Positions 37,639 through 48,379 of a stretch of DNA of 64,000 nucleotides are shown here, in pieces. Where the stretch lies: positions 30,470,070-30,534,069 of the forward strand of contig NC_082698.1 in the NCBI RefSeq assembly GCF_949987515.2, written 5' to 3'. Within the stretch, counting starts at the first letter, position 1. Each line of letters opens with the position of its first letter. A program made the position numbers and the translations under genes. The notes below the pieces were generated by a model, which saw nothing but the letters and a program-made list of their open reading frames with translations, did not search any database and had not been told where the DNA came from. Source of the DNA: Delphinus delphis (Eukaryota; Chordata; Mammalia; Artiodactyla; Delphinidae).

Positions 37639-37913
37639 TTTTTAAAAAATTATTTATTTATTTGTTTTACTGTGCGCGGGCTTTTCTCTAGTTGCGGCAA
37701 GCGGGGGCTAATCTTCGTTGCGGTGCGTGGGCTTTTCATTGCAGTGGCTTCTCTTGTTGCGGAGCATGGGCTCTAGGCGCGCAGGCTTCAGTAGTTGTGG
37801 CGCACGGGCTTAGTTGCTCCGTGGCATGTGGGATCTTCCTGGACCAGGGCTCGAACCTGTGTCCCCTGCATTGACAGGCGGTTTCTTAACCACTGCGCCA
37901 CCAGGGAAGTCCC
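37639..37913 (-). mobile_element. Long-form CHR SINE inserted in a MER5-like element
   Basis: The flanking repeats agcactgttc and agcacttttc (37629-37638, 37914-37923) are also the first bases of a MER5-like element, so the SINE landed about 10 nt into that older element. The tail reads ttatttatttatttg on the left. Confidence 0.88.
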
Positions 37914-38062
37914 AGCACTTTTCAGACTTTAATATGCATATGAATCACCTGGGGGGATCTTACTAAAATGCAGATTCTGATTCAGTAGGCGGGGCTAGAA
38001 AGTTCATATTTCTAAAACTCCCAGGTGGCTCCGCTGCTGCTGGTTCAGGTGCCAGAGATGTG
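37914..38062 (+). mobile_element. MER5-like element split by a CHR SINE
   Basis: The segment agcacttttcagactttaat through gattctgattcagtaggcgg to ctgctgctggttcaggtgcc is a MER5A-type sequence. Its first bases are duplicated at 37629-37638, left of the SINE. Confidence 0.75.
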
Positions 38063-38139
38063 GGTGCTGAGTCACCAGCTGAGGGTCCCTGGGCGGCACT
38101 TAGCAGCCGCAGCAGCATGAGGGAGGTTGCCCGGAGCTG

Positions 38140-38285
38140 GGCTCACCCGTGTGTGATTTAATCCTCCCGACCTCACTGGGAGGTAGTGCTGTTGGAAGGG
38201 GAGACCCAGGGGCTAGGAACTAACCGCTGGTCTTGCCCGAGATCACACAGTGGGCTGGTGGCAGAGCCAGCCTCCAGCCTCATCC
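38140..38285 (+). repeat. MIR SINE
   Basis: It contains gatttaatcctcccgacctc and cccgagatcacacagtgggc, and ends just before the L1 insertion at 38312. Confidence 0.72.
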
Positions 38286-38311
38286 CCCTGATTCCAAGAC
38301 CTGGAGTTTTT

Positions 38312-38767
38312 CTTTTTTTTTACATCTTTATTAGCGTATAATTGCTTTACAATGGTATGTTAGTTTCTGATTTGTAACAAAGTGAATCAGCTATACACAT
38401 ACATATGTTCCCATATCTCTTCCCTCTTGCGTCTCCCTCCCTCCCACCCTCCCTATCCCACCCCTCCAGGCGGTCACAAAACACCGAGCTGATCTCCCTG
38501 TGCTATGCGGCTGCTTCCCACTAGCTATCTATTTTACGTTTGGTAGTGTATATATGTCCATGCCACTCTCTCACTTTGTCACAGCTTCCCCTTCCCCCTC
38601 CCCATATCCTCAAGTCCATTCTCTAGTAGGTCTGCGTCTTTATTCCTGTCTTACCCCTAGGTTCTTCATGACATTTTTTTTTTCTTAAATTCCGTATATA
38701 TATGTGTTAGCATACAGTATTTGTCTTTCTCTTTCTGACTTACTTCACTCTGTATGACAGACTCTAG
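38312..38767 (-). mobile_element. 5'-truncated L1 3' end, antisense
   Basis: It shares its 3' end and internal blocks with the copy at 5131-5717 but is truncated after ctgtatgacagactctag. Near-perfect duplications caagacctggagttttt and caagacctggattttt flank it (from 38295 and 38768). Confidence 0.9.
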
Positions 38768-38889
38768 CAAGACCTGGATTTTTCAGCCCTGCCCCTCCCT
38801 GGCCCCCCAGCCCTGAGGCCCATGAAGACGATTAGCAGTGGCAGCTGACTCTGCCAGTCCCGGCCAAGAGCACCGCACACAGCCTCAGT

Positions 38890-38970
38890 TAGGCCCCATG
38901 ACCCCACAGTCATTCCCACTTTACTGAGGAGGAGACTGAGGCTCAAGGCGTTAGGAAACTGCCAGGAGGT
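38890..38970 (+). repeat. MIR SINE fragment
   Basis: It contains cccactttactgaggaggag actgaggctcaagg. Confidence 0.65.
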
Positions 38971-40424
38971 CCCTCGGTGGGGAGGTACATGGCCGGCTTC
39001 AAGGCCCAAGGCCCAAGTCCTTAATCCGCTAAGGGAGCCCTGGGGGAGGTGGCCTGGAACAGTCGGGCTGCCCTGGTTTCCTCCATCCCCATACTGGGCG
39101 AGCACAGGGTAACCAGCGGCCGAGGGAACAGGCCAGGTTGCCCAGAGCCTCCGTGTGGCTTGAAAGGCCGACAGAGCAGGCCCCCAGCTCTGCAGTAGGG
39201 CCGGCAGGGAGGTCGCTCTGGCTGGTGCCCAGCGTCTCTGGCTGGAAACGCCCCCTGTGCTGATCCCCTCAGGCTGGTCTGCCAGCAGGACCCAATCTGG
39301 TTAGAGCGTGAAGGGGGATTAGCAGAGAGAACATGGGGTCCTGACCTCGGCTTTCTAGCCCCTGCCTCTCCCGGCCCTGGCAGAGGGTGGAGGGATTGGC
39401 AGCGTGCAGGAGGAGAGGTGGTGCCCAAGCCAGGCTGTGGGCTTGCTGCCCCCTTCTCTTCAGGGAAGGGGGACCCAGCTGGGGTCATTGGGGGTGTCCC
39501 AGACCCCGGGGGTGGAGGTACTGGCAGCAGCTTGTGTCTCAGGGCCCTTGATCTTGGGTGGTGGGATTCAGGCCGGGGGATCTTTGCCTGCAGCACCCTT
39601 ACCTCGAGTCCCCCGGGTGGACCCCAGGGGCTCCAACTCCCTGTCCTCCTGTGGGTCCTGGGAGAGTCACTTACCTTCCTCAGAGGCTCCCCCACCTCTC
39701 TGCTCATGCTGCTGGGACCACCTCAGAGCCATGGAGGGTGATTATTGAAGTTCCATAAAGATGGGTGAAGGGAAGGGCAGGGTTGATTATAACACCGTTG
39801 GCAACAAGCGCTTCTTCCCCCAGCCCCCTGTAGAGCCCTCACTCGTTGGGTGAGTGTTAGACAGAGCAAGTACAACCATACCCAGTGCACGGGGAAGAGG
39901 TCTGGTCTCACAAAGTTCATACAGAACCAGCCATCCTGCCCCAAGCCCCTGCTTTTCCCTCTCAGTCACATGGCCTGTCCTAACTCTTTGCTTTAATCCG
40001 GAAAATGCAGAGGGATTGGAGCAAGAGAATCATGGAAGGATCCACTTCAGTTCAGTTCAGCTAAAAATTACTGAGCCTCTGCAACACACCAGGTGTCCAG
40101 GGACTGTCTGGAGGCAGAGAGGGGTGTTAACCAAAAATCAGTATTTTATTACATCCAGTGCACAAATATTTCATTATAAACCTGGATTAGTGCTGAGAAG
40201 AGAAAGCGTCGGGGCCCTGGGAGCCTGCAGCAGAGGGAGCTGTCAGAGGAGGTGTCTGTAGACTGAGATGTGAAGGATGAATAGAAGTTACCATTCCTCC
40301 ACAAGAGTGGAGGAAGCATAGTCTTGGCAGAGGGAACAGAAGTGCAGAGGTCCTGTGGCAGCAGGGATTCGAGGCAATGAAGGAACGGCAGCACATGTGG
40401 AGTCATGGGCAGGGGTGAGAGCAC

Positions 40425-40582
40425 CCAGTGCCTACCACATCAGAGTCTGCAAGGTAGGTACCACTTCTTACCCCCATTTTGCAGATGAGAAAACTGAGGC
40501 CAGAGAGGTTAGTGACTCACCCAAGACCACATGATTTAAGTGGGTGAGACAGGGCTCGTTGAACCCAAGTCTCCAGGGTGAC
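40425..40582 (+). repeat. MIR SINE
   Basis: It contains cccccattttgcagatgaga aaactgagg and agaggttagtgactcaccca. Confidence 0.82.
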
Positions 40583-40616
40583 ACTTAGCTGTGGGCATTC
40601 TCCTCTATGCCCTGGC

Positions 40617-40685
40617 CTCTCAGTGTGTGCTTCCTGGACCAGCAGCCTCTGTATCCCCTGGGAGCTTGTCAGAAATCTAGGACCT
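40617..40685 (+). mobile_element. Partial MER5-like element
   Basis: The phrases cagtgtgtgcttcctggacc and ctgggagcttgtcagaaatc match the 5' half of this family. It breaks off near 40685. Confidence 0.5.
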
Positions 40686-41357
40686 TATCCTTTCCCGTAG
40701 AATCTGTCCCCAGCCGGTCCCTTGTCTGGTTGCTGCATCCTTGCTCTCGAATCTGCTTCTCGCTGTCCTGCCTGAGGTGTCCTTCTGAACTGCTGTCCGC
40801 CCTGTGGCTCTGTGCCCTGTGCTTCCCCCTGGCCAGGATCGGGCCACCAGCTGCTCCGGGTTTTGGTTTGTCCTTCCAGCTCCACAGCCCACCCTCTCCC
40901 AGGATGGCCTCTCTCAGTGTATCTCATTCTGCCCCGACATACCCCAGGCCACGCACCTCACTTCAGGGTCTCTGACAAGGTCACCGAGGGAGAAGAATAG
41001 GGCAACATTGATCAAGTTTCAGGGAGAAAAAGGAGGCTCAGGGCCTGGGAAAATATGATGAGAAAAGTTGTAGGTGGTACATTTGAAGTTTGCATGCCAA
41101 CCTGGTGAAAATGGATATAAGAAACTTTATTTCAAAGAGGTTTGGGAAAGACAAAACAGTTGTTCACCAGGTAGGGGATCAACGGGGCAAAAAAAAGAAT
41201 AGCTTTGTTTGGGTTTGCCAAATGGCTGAGCAAGCATCCAAGTCCGGGGAAGGCTTCTGGCGCCCCCTAGTGAGATAACTGGAGACAACAGTCAGAACCT
41301 TAGCAAAGGGATAGGCGGACTGTGCTTAATTAAGGCTGGTCAAAAGCCCACATTTCT

Positions 41358-41611
41358 CTTTTTTCTTTCTTTTTTTTTTCTTAAGAGTTTTATTTATTTA
41401 TTTATTTTAAGATTTTTTAAAATGTGGGCCATTTTTAAAGTCTTTATTGAATTTGTTACAATACTGCTTCTGTTTTATGTTTTGGTTTTATGGCCCCGAG
41501 TCATGTGGGATCTTAGCCCCCCCCCCCCCCCCCCCCCCCGACCAGGGATCGAACCTGCACCCGCTGCATTTGAAGGCAAAGTCTTAACCATTGGACCACC
41601 AAAGAAGTCCC
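41358..41611 (-). mobile_element. CHR-1-like tRNA SINE with a 23-C run, antisense
   Basis: It shares its 3' segment (tctttattgaatttgttaca) with the copy at 21595-21780. The run at 41517-41539 is 23 consecutive C, replacing a short C run in the related copy. Flanking repeats are weak (ccacatttct versus ccagcatttct). Confidence 0.82.
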
Positions 41612-41667
41612 CAGCATTTCTTAAATATTGCCAAATGGAGGTACTAGAACAGAAGCATAAATATTTA

Positions 41668-41806
41668 CATGAACTCTCTTAATCTTCTTCAAAGTCCTGC
41701 GTGGTAGATATTTTAATCCCCATATTACAAATAGGGAAATTGAAGCTCTCAGGCATGTAACTTCTAATGTAAATGGCAGAAGCAGGAGCTGAACTTAGAT
41801 CCTTCC
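41668..41806 (+). repeat. MIR SINE
   Basis: It contains ttttaatccccatattacaa atagggaaattga, the MIR core to 3' region. Confidence 0.7.
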
Positions 41807-42084
41807 GTTGCAGAGTTCGGGTTCTCTCCACCACCCTCTCTGCTGTCAGCACTCTGCATTTTCCTCCGCCTTTCAAGGCTCACCTGTTTCCCTCTGGTCT
41901 AGAGGCTGGCCTCTTTAAGGTCTCAAATTCAGTTTCCTTTACTCATTTTAACAGTGTGAGCACCGGCTCACTACTGTGGCCTGGCCCTGGTGGATCCACA
42001 CCCACCCCTGGACCCTCACCTCAATAATTGGCACTTGGTGTCCACTGGGGGCAGCGTCTTTTCTCTATTAGCTTTGGTGACCCA

Positions 42085-42330
42085 GAGCCATGTCTAAAAG
42101 GCTATCAGATCACACTCCTCTCTGGTCTAACCTGTCGCCTTCTCTGGTCTGCAAGCCTTTTTCCTGCCAACACTCTCTTCCCAGCACCTCCTGCTCTCAC
42201 CTACTCCTGGATCATGCCAGGCTCGATGCGTCCTGCCTTTGACAGACCGTTCCTGCCCCTCCCTTCCCCACTTAGCTCCCGGTGTGTATCCTTAGAGAAT
42301 TGCTCTGCCTGAATCATACTTTGATGTGAT
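42085..42330 (-). mobile_element. Probable L2 fragment, antisense
   Basis: The sequence gatcacactcctctctggtc to ttgctctgcctgaatcatac is a diverged antisense L2-like segment with approximate edges. Confidence 0.5.
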
Positions 42331-43249
42331 GTTATTATAAGAAACAGACACTTGAAACCCGTTTATTATAAGGATCTAGTGTTATTGATTAGGACACACA
42401 GTCATTTTTTATAAAGACCCCTGGAGAAATTCTTGTCTCATCTTAGTGCCCAAAACACCTCTACTCCCGAGAAACTGGTTCTTTTGAGTTTATACATATA
42501 TCGGGGATGCAGTTAACTGACCAGTTTTCCCTTTTCACATCAGCTCTCAGAAAGCTTAGAACCTACCCCCTGCCCCGACCAGGCAGCTGTGTGGATCACG
42601 TGGCGCTGCATGCTTGCTGTCCGATATTGATTTGTCTTTTCTCTGCCCTACTTTTTACTCCTGATCTCTTGCTGTTTTATAAATCCCTATAAGTCACCTT
42701 AAAGCCTTTCTGGAACAAGGTTGGCCTAAATCAATAGACTAGTCGATACAAGGGAGAAACCTTCTTGCAGGATTGTAGCGAGGATTAAACGGAATAATGG
42801 TTGCGAGCTGTCAGCCCAGAGTTTCCCCCCAAGCTTGGCTGAAGGGTGAACTGCTAGCTAGGGCTGAGATGAGGGTGCTACCAGAGGTCCCCACTCCTGG
42901 GCACCCTCCATCTTTCTGAAACCTGGGAGGCCGGGGGGAGAGGGGAGAGAAGCTGCTGTCACATTAAGGGACAGGCACAGGCCTGTTATAGTGAAGCCAG
43001 ACACAGCGGGAATGTAGTTTTGGAGGAGAGAGAGGAGAGGCTGTGTCACAGGCTTGAGACGCCTTCCTTCAAGGAGAGACCGAGCAGGGAATAGGGGGTG
43101 TGATGGTGACAAAGCCCTTTTGGACAACAGGTGCTTGGGGCCGGTTAGGCAGCTGGGGGACAGGAGGGGTCGGGGTTTGGAGGGGAGGGAGCTCACAGAG
43201 GTTAGCTCACACTCTATGCAGGGGGCAGGGTTTGGGGCGGTTTGTGGGG

Positions 43250-43370
43250 CAGGCCTTGCAAGGCTTGTATTCCCCCACTTTGCACACAAGGAAACTGGGG
43301 CTCAGGAGGGAAAGGCTGAGCCACAGATGCACAGCCGGGAGGTGGGGAACCGGGATTCGAAACTGCCTTT
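43250..43370 (+). repeat. MIR SINE 3' part
   Basis: It contains cacaaggaaactggggctca and aaccgggattcgaaactgcc. Confidence 0.7.
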
Positions 43371-44199
43371 CTGAGGTCAGGGCCCCATGCGCTCTGCTGC
43401 GATGCTTCTGTTTTGTTGTCTCAGCAGAAAAACCCAGGCAGAGGGGAGCGGTTCCCGCAGCTCAGGGGACAGTGCACTGAGTGCCCCCGTGGGCTGTGTT
43501 CTCAGGTTTGAGGTGAACCCTGAGGCCCGTGGGGTGAATGGTTGAAGGGATGGAGACAGTCAAAGCCCCATGGGCCTGGCCCAGGAGGAGAGTCCGGGGT
43601 CTGCAGAACTGCCCATCCCACGTGGGGACAGGCAGCCCTGACTGTCTGAGGTCGCAGTTCCTCCCAGGGCTGCTGTGCGAGGGGAGGCTCTGCAACCTGA
43701 CTGCCTGTTTCAGATTCTGGAGCCGCCACCCGCCAACCCGCCAGTGCTCCCTCAAAGAGCTGTGTAACTTCCCTGAGCTCCCTCTGGTCCTTGCGAAAGG
43801 GGGACGGCAGTAGTATTTGCCCCACGGTTAGTGCGAGGCTCAGGCGCACTCACACTTGTGACACGCCTGGCGGTGCAGGCGTTGGGGGGCGGTTGTTATC
43901 AGCACGGTGGGAAGCAAAGGGGCGTTCTGCAATGAGGATTGAGAGAGGGAGGAGAGGCAGGTGGACAGGTGCCTGAGGCCCAATCCTGCTGGGGAGCGGA
44001 AGCTGAGTTGCTGAGTCCCTGCAACGCCTCCTCCCTCACTTCAGGACTTTAATAATGGGGAGGTGATGGAGTCCTCAGAGGTCCCTGCCCTCCAAGCCCC
44101 AGGGCAGGGATGCAGCACGGCAGTCCCTAGGCCAGCACGCTCAGTGCCCCGTGTGGATCCAGGCTCAGTGGCAGCCCTGCCCCCTGCAGTCCCTGAGAC

Positions 44200-44330
44200 C
44201 GTGGGGTCTGCAGTCAGACCCAGCCTGGAGTTCACAACCTGGTGGGCCACCTACTGGCTGGGTTATCTGGGGTCCAGCTGTGCCTTCTTTTGAAGCCTCC
44301 ATTCCTGGTCAGTAAAACAGATCAGGAACG
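44200..44330 (-). repeat. Probable MIR SINE, antisense
   Basis: The phrase ggggtctgcagtcagaccca followed by gccacctactggctgggtta fits the antisense MIR 3' part. Confidence 0.55.
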
Positions 44331-44756
44331 GTAGGTACACCCGCCATAGGTCTCAGGGCAGCTGTGGGCCCCGTCGAAAAGCTCCTTCTTTGCTTGCTCC
44401 TTTGCAGCCCTGGACGATGCCTTGGGGGCTGAGCTGACCCTGGTGGGTCTGGTGGGCAGGCTTGGGGGCTGGCAGAGCTGATCCCTGCTGCCCCAGGCTG
44501 CACCCCCCAGCTGCAACCCCTCTGCCCAGAGAAGGGGAGGTGGCTGGGACCCAAGTTCCAGTTCATTTATTCACTCATTCATTCGTTTGACAAATGTTTA
44601 CCCAGTGATTTTTGCATGCCAAGCACTGTCCCAGGTGCTGGGATACAGCTGTGTCTGGTCTGGGCACTGTCTGGCCTGCTTGACCTCCCTGCCTCATCAG
44701 GGCACGCTGGAGAAATCTTTTCTGACAGTGTTCTCCCTCTGGCTTTGTCCTCGCAG

Positions 44757-44828
44757 GGACCTGAGTGAGAACGCCATCCAGGCCATCCCCAGAAAGGCTT
44801 TTCGTGGAGCCACAGACCTCAAAAATTT
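44757..44828 (+). CDS. SLIT1: SLIT1 exon (presumed exon 5): LRR 4 of domain D1
   Basis: This is a 72-nt exon between a pyrimidine-rich acceptor ending tcctcgcag and the donor gtgagt. It completes a split codon with its first G and ends with two bases of a Leu codon (phase 2 on both sides). The peptide is one leucine-rich repeat, [20 protein letters not shown] followed by LKN(L). It matches the fourth repeat of the first LRR domain of Slit proteins, and residues such as ENAIQ and GATDLKNL point to SLIT1 rather than SLIT2 or SLIT3. Slits are large secreted glycoproteins that repel axons through Robo receptors. This is the first exon seen in the window; the previous one must lie more than 44 kb upstream. 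The number 5 is inferred by counting. Confidence 0.97.
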
Positions 44829-45114
44829 GTGAGTATGGGCCGGGGAGGGAGAGGGGCTTGGGGACTGTCGGGCCACCCCTGGCAGCATCCTTATGGGTCT
44901 CCCCAGGCCCTGTGGTCCAGGCAGCCGAGGAGCTGGTTTGGGCTCTGAGATGGTTCATGCCAGCATGGTCTTCTGGAACAGTCTGGGGCTGGAGGAAACA
45001 GGCATCCTTTGGGGGCCAGGTGGAAGGGAGTGTCATGAACTGTGGGGTGCTTGGGTGATGTCCTTGTTCCATTGCAATGGACAGTCTCTGTGCCCTTACC
45101 CTCCAGTGGGTGGG

Positions 45115-45283
45115 GAGAGCTGGGTCTGAATGTTTTCTTGCAGGTCCATATCGTATAAGCTGCTGCAAGTCAGTTAACTTCACTGAGCCTCTATATATTG
45201 TTTTGCAAAATGGGGACATCATATTTATCTCACAAGCTTGCTCTGAGGTTTAAATGAGATATGGAAATAAATACACTTTGTTG
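45115..45283 (-). repeat. MIR SINE, antisense, in SLIT1 intron 5
   Basis: It contains gcaaaatggggacatcatat and tgaggtttaaatgagatatg, and is directly followed by a CHR SINE. Confidence 0.75.
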
Positions 45284-45293
45284 AATGCTATTT

Positions 45294-45648
45294 TTTAAAA
45301 TTTATTTATTTTATTTTATTTTTGGCTGCGTTGGGTCTTTGTTACTGCACGCGGGCTTTTCTCTAGTTGCGGTGAGCAGGGGCTACTCTTCGTTGTGGTG
45401 CGCGGGCCTCTTGCTGCGGTGGCTTCTGTTGTTGCGGAACACAGGCTCTAGGCGTACAGGCTTCAGTAGTTGTGGCACATGAGCTCAGTAGTTGTGGCTT
45501 ACAGGCTCTAGAGCGCAGGCTCAGTAGTTGTGGCGCACGGGCTTAGTTGTCTGCAGCCAAGCATGTGGGATCTTCCCAGACCAGGGCTTGAACCCATGTA
45601 CCCTGCATTGGCAGGCAGACTCTTAACCACTGTGCCACCAGGGAAGCC
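45294..45648 (-). mobile_element. Long-form CHR SINE in SLIT1 intron 5, antisense
   Basis: The direct repeat aatgctattt at 45284-45293 and about 45650-45659 brackets the copy. It starts about 460 nt after the donor of the LRR 4 exon and ends about 625 nt before the next exon. Confidence 0.9.
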
Positions 45649-46273
45649 AAATGCTATTTAAATATAATGGTTTATTTCTATGACTCAAATTTATTCTGGT
45701 CCAGGCTTACACTCCACCCCAACCCAGGTCTGACTGCCATGGTGCTGGCAAATGCCTGGCACGCTTGTCACTCCCTGACCCTCGTGCCTGTAGTAGACAT
45801 TGGTAATTGATCACCGCATTCTTTCCCAAGGAGCCCAATCACAGCTTCAGTTTGTTCTGGGAGCAGCAGTCCAGGTAGCCACTGTGAGTCGGTCTCACTT
45901 GGCACTCAGGCTGAACTCTGTTTGCCGGCTGTGGCTGCCATGGCTCCTGTGACAGACTCTGATTGTACAGCCACCAGCAAGCACCCTCTAGGTGGTCTTC
46001 AAAGTGGGGGCGGTGCCTGCTCCCCAGGAAATATGCAAGGTTGGGGAGAGGAGTATAATATAACTTATTTATACTTACTGTTTTAACTAAAAATGAGAAA
46101 GAATTTAAGCTTTTATTAACATTTACTATTTGGATCAACACGTATGTACTGGACAAATGATTGGGGTCAGGTCTTTTTTTTTTCTAAACTAATGGAGTGG
46201 TTGATCAGAATGTCTGGACATCCCCGCTGTAGGCAACAAGCCATCCTCTCTATAACCCTCCTTTGTTCCACAG

Positions 46274-46345
46274 ACAGCTGGACAAGAACCAGATCAGCTG
46301 CATTGAGGAAGGAGCTTTCCGGGCTCTGCGGGGGCTGGAAGTGCT
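46274..46345 (+). CDS. SLIT1: SLIT1 exon (presumed exon 6): LRR 5 of domain D1
   Basis: This 72-nt, phase 2/2 exon has acceptor tgttccacag and donor gtaagtg. The first base A joins the TT of the previous exon to make Leu. The repeat reads [20 protein letters not shown] then LEV(L), with the usual LxxNxIxxI spacing and a Cys inside the repeat that is also typical of this Slit LRR. Splicing to the exons on either side keeps the frame open. The preceding intron is 1445 nt and holds a MIR and a CHR SINE. Confidence 0.97.
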
Positions 46346-46966
46346 GTAAGTGAAACATAGGAAGGGAAACAGAGGCAGGAGAGCTGGCTATCACGGGCGC
46401 TGAGGCCCAAGCAGCTGGCGTTTGGGCGGGGAAGCCCCACAGGAGGCGGGAGGCCTGGGAGGTGGGTGCCAGGCCCAGGGCAGAGGCCTGCTCTCTGCTC
46501 TCCTAGACTTGTTGCCAAGGACGGAAGGGCGTGTACTCCTGGGGTCATGCCTGTGACAGTGTGACCTAGGCTTAAACTGCTCGTGATGAAGCCCAGGGCA
46601 AGTGGCTGTGTCTCTCTGGAGTTTCTAACACTCAAGGCTGCAGTGCCTCGCCTTTCTCCCTCCGTCTGTCCAAACCCCACGCTTTCTTCCAGGTCAGCCC
46701 GAGCCTGCACCCATTCTCACCTTCTGTGCCCCCCCCTCCCCTGTCCTACCAGCCTGGGGGTCTGTGGTGCAGCTGCCTCTTCATCACTGTCCCAGCTCAG
46801 GGGTCTCCCTGAGGGTGGCTCTCCGGCGTAGCCCCCGGGTCCAGGCCAGGGCTGGTCACCTCGAGGGCAGACTGTGAGCCACAGCGTGAGGGAGAAGCTG
46901 TGCCCGTCTTTCCCACGCGGCTTACCGCTGGGCGGATGCTCAGTGACTCTGGCTTCCCTCTTTCAG
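46346..46966 (+). other. SLIT1: SLIT1 intron 6 (621 nt)
   Basis: This GC-rich intron begins gtaagtg and ends ctttcag. I see no recognisable repeat, RNA gene or other coding segment inside it. Confidence 0.9.
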
Positions 46967-47038
46967 GACTCTGAACAACAACAGCATCACCACCATCCCC
47001 GTGTCCAGCTTCAACCACATGCCCAAGCTGCGGACCTT
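46967..47038 (+). CDS. SLIT1: SLIT1 exon (presumed exon 7): LRR 6 of domain D1
   Basis: This 72-nt, phase 2/2 exon has acceptor ccctctttcag and donor gtgagtc. It encodes [20 protein letters not shown] then LRT(F). It is the last repeat of D1 before the C-terminal cap, and NNS is a possible N-glycosylation sequon. The TT at its end joins a C in the next exon to give Phe, the start of FRLHSN. That register confirms both splice sites. Confidence 0.97.
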
Positions 47039-47592
47039 GTGAGTCAGTCTGGGGCGGCCGGGAGCACAGTGCCGAGCAGGGGAGGTGCTGGGGGGCAGAG
47101 TGGAAGGAGCTCGGCCTCCTCTGCACCCCCGGAGGCCACCTCAGGGCGGGGGCTGAGTGGAGTTGGGGGAGGGGGAGGTGATCTACAACTGAAGGATGTC
47201 GAATGTCATTTATAGTTGATGTCTTCGTTGGACAACAAATGATTTGTTTTTGTGTTTGAAGATGAGTCAGGTGATTTGGGCAGTGGGTCTACGTGAGCTC
47301 AGTGAGATGCACCTTCACTGGGCACACTCCAGCCGAAGGGGTGCCCCTCGCACCCGCCGAGCCCGCTGGGGGGAAGGGACAGCTGCTGGGAAGTTTCCCG
47401 CTGCTGCAGATAATCCCCAAGTCGGGGCTGAGCCGCGCAGCTGACGGGGTGTAGGCCGGGCCCCGACCCAGTGGAGCGCCAGGGGCTCGGCCCCCTGCCC
47501 CGTGGGCGAAGGGGCTCCCACTGTGCGGCCAGGGGCTGGGGGCCCAGGTGGGTCGTGAGCCACCCTGTCTGCTCCCTCACCCCCCTCCGCAG
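47039..47592 (+). other. SLIT1: SLIT1 intron 7 (554 nt)
   Basis: This GC-rich intron begins gtgagtc and ends tccgcag. It contains a short AT-richer patch near 47180-47270. Nothing nameable was found. Confidence 0.9.
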
Positions 47593-47756
47593 CCGCCTGC
47601 ACTCCAACCACCTCTTCTGCGACTGCCACCTGGCCTGGCTCTCCCAGTGGCTGAGGCAGCGGCCAACCATCGGGCTCTTCACCCAGTGCTCGGGCCCTGC
47701 CAGCCTGCGCGGCCTCAACGTGGCCGAGGTCCAGAAGAGTGAGTTCAGCTGCCCAG
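47593..47756 (+). CDS. SLIT1: SLIT1 exon (presumed exon 8): LRRCT cap of domain D1
   Basis: This 164-nt exon starts in phase 2 and ends in phase 1; acceptor ctccgcag, donor gtgggt. It encodes the cysteine-rich C-terminal cap of D1, beginning [20 protein letters not shown]. Further cysteines occur in FTQCSG and EFSCPG, giving the four-Cys LRRCT pattern. It has exactly the same length and phases as the D2 cap exon at 61482-61645, so the two domains share exon architecture. Intronic sequence continues the reading frame for a while past the donor, but family homology ends at the splice site. Confidence 0.97.
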
Positions 47757-47879
47757 GTGGGTGCAGGCCCTGCCGGGGCTCTCGGCTGCCCTTCGCCTGC
47801 CCCCGCCCCGCCTCCTGTTCCCGCCCACTAGCCTCCTGTCAGCACGCATTAACATCTGGCCCACCCGTGACCTCCGGTC

Positions 47880-48255
47880 CTCATCCATGGATGGGGTGAG
47901 GACATCTCACCGTCTCCTACCCTCGCTTGTGTTGTCTCCTGTCCCTACTCATTGTGTCCTGTCCTCACTGCTCTCCTTCTCCTTCCCCATCCGTTGTCTC
48001 ACCCATCACCTTTGTCTCCACATCACCTCTTGCCTCCACTGCATTTCCCCTCCTGTCTCCTACCCATCACTTCTTTCCTGTCCCCACCCATTGTCCCCTT
48101 CTGTCCCATCCCTTCTACCCAACGTCTCCCTTTTGCTTCTTTGCTTCTACCCAGCACTCCCGCCCTCGCCTCCCATCCCTCACTCCACCCCCTTCTTGCC
48201 CCCTCCTATTACCCCCTCTCCCATCCCCCATTGTCTCACCCCTGCTATCTTGAAA
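47880..48255. repeat. Pyrimidine-rich degenerate repeat in SLIT1 intron 8
   Basis: About 375 nt are almost pure C/T on the sense strand. Related motifs recur: cattgtgtcc at 47950, ccgttgtctc at 47991, cattgtcccc at 48089 and cattgtctca at 48229, with many ccc(a/t)cc blocks between. It begins about 120 nt after the D1 cap exon. Confidence 0.7.
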
Positions 48256-48379
48256 AGTCATTAAACTGGGCCTTCTAGCCTTGGTTCGAAGTGAAATGGA
48301 CCCCAGAGTCTGTACCTCCGTCTTCCACCTGGGGTCCTGGGAGAGCCGCCTGCCTGGCCACCCCACTTCCTTTCTGGCC

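Larger units (their letters stand above)
1..44756 (+). other. SLIT1: SLIT1 intron upstream of presumed exon 5 (5' end outside window)
   Basis: No Slit-like LRR, cap or signal-peptide exon can be recognised on either strand, so I read the whole stretch as a single intron of more than 44 kb. It holds the mobile elements listed separately. Between them are stretches where I can name nothing: about 241-1378, 1576-2518, 2690-3537, 6250-7200, 7800-9378, 9480-11477, 12000-13020, 13750-14520, 17050-18190, 19430-21060, 23600-25075, 26250-27630, 30700-31250, 32000-33030, 36350-37620 and 39030-40420. Pieces of these may be decayed repeats or conserved regulatory DNA; neither can be decided without alignment. 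Long ORFs in this interval look like chance or repeat translations. Confidence 0.8.
44829..46273 (+). other. SLIT1: SLIT1 intron 5 (1445 nt)
   Basis: This GT-AG intron contains an antisense MIR (45115-45283) and an antisense CHR SINE (45294-45648). The remaining roughly 600 nt before the acceptor are unique sequence in which I see no further feature. Confidence 0.9.

Noticed and set aside
1..44756. Search for SLIT1 exons 1-4 or another host gene
   Set aside because: No LRR pattern (LxxNxI) flanked by splice sites, no signal peptide plus LRRNT, and no other recognisable protein on either strand.
47761..48264. ORF of 167 codons rich in Pro, Ser and Leu after the D1 cap exon
   Set aside because: It is the translation of the intronic pyrimidine-rich repeat; Slit homology stops at the donor 47756.
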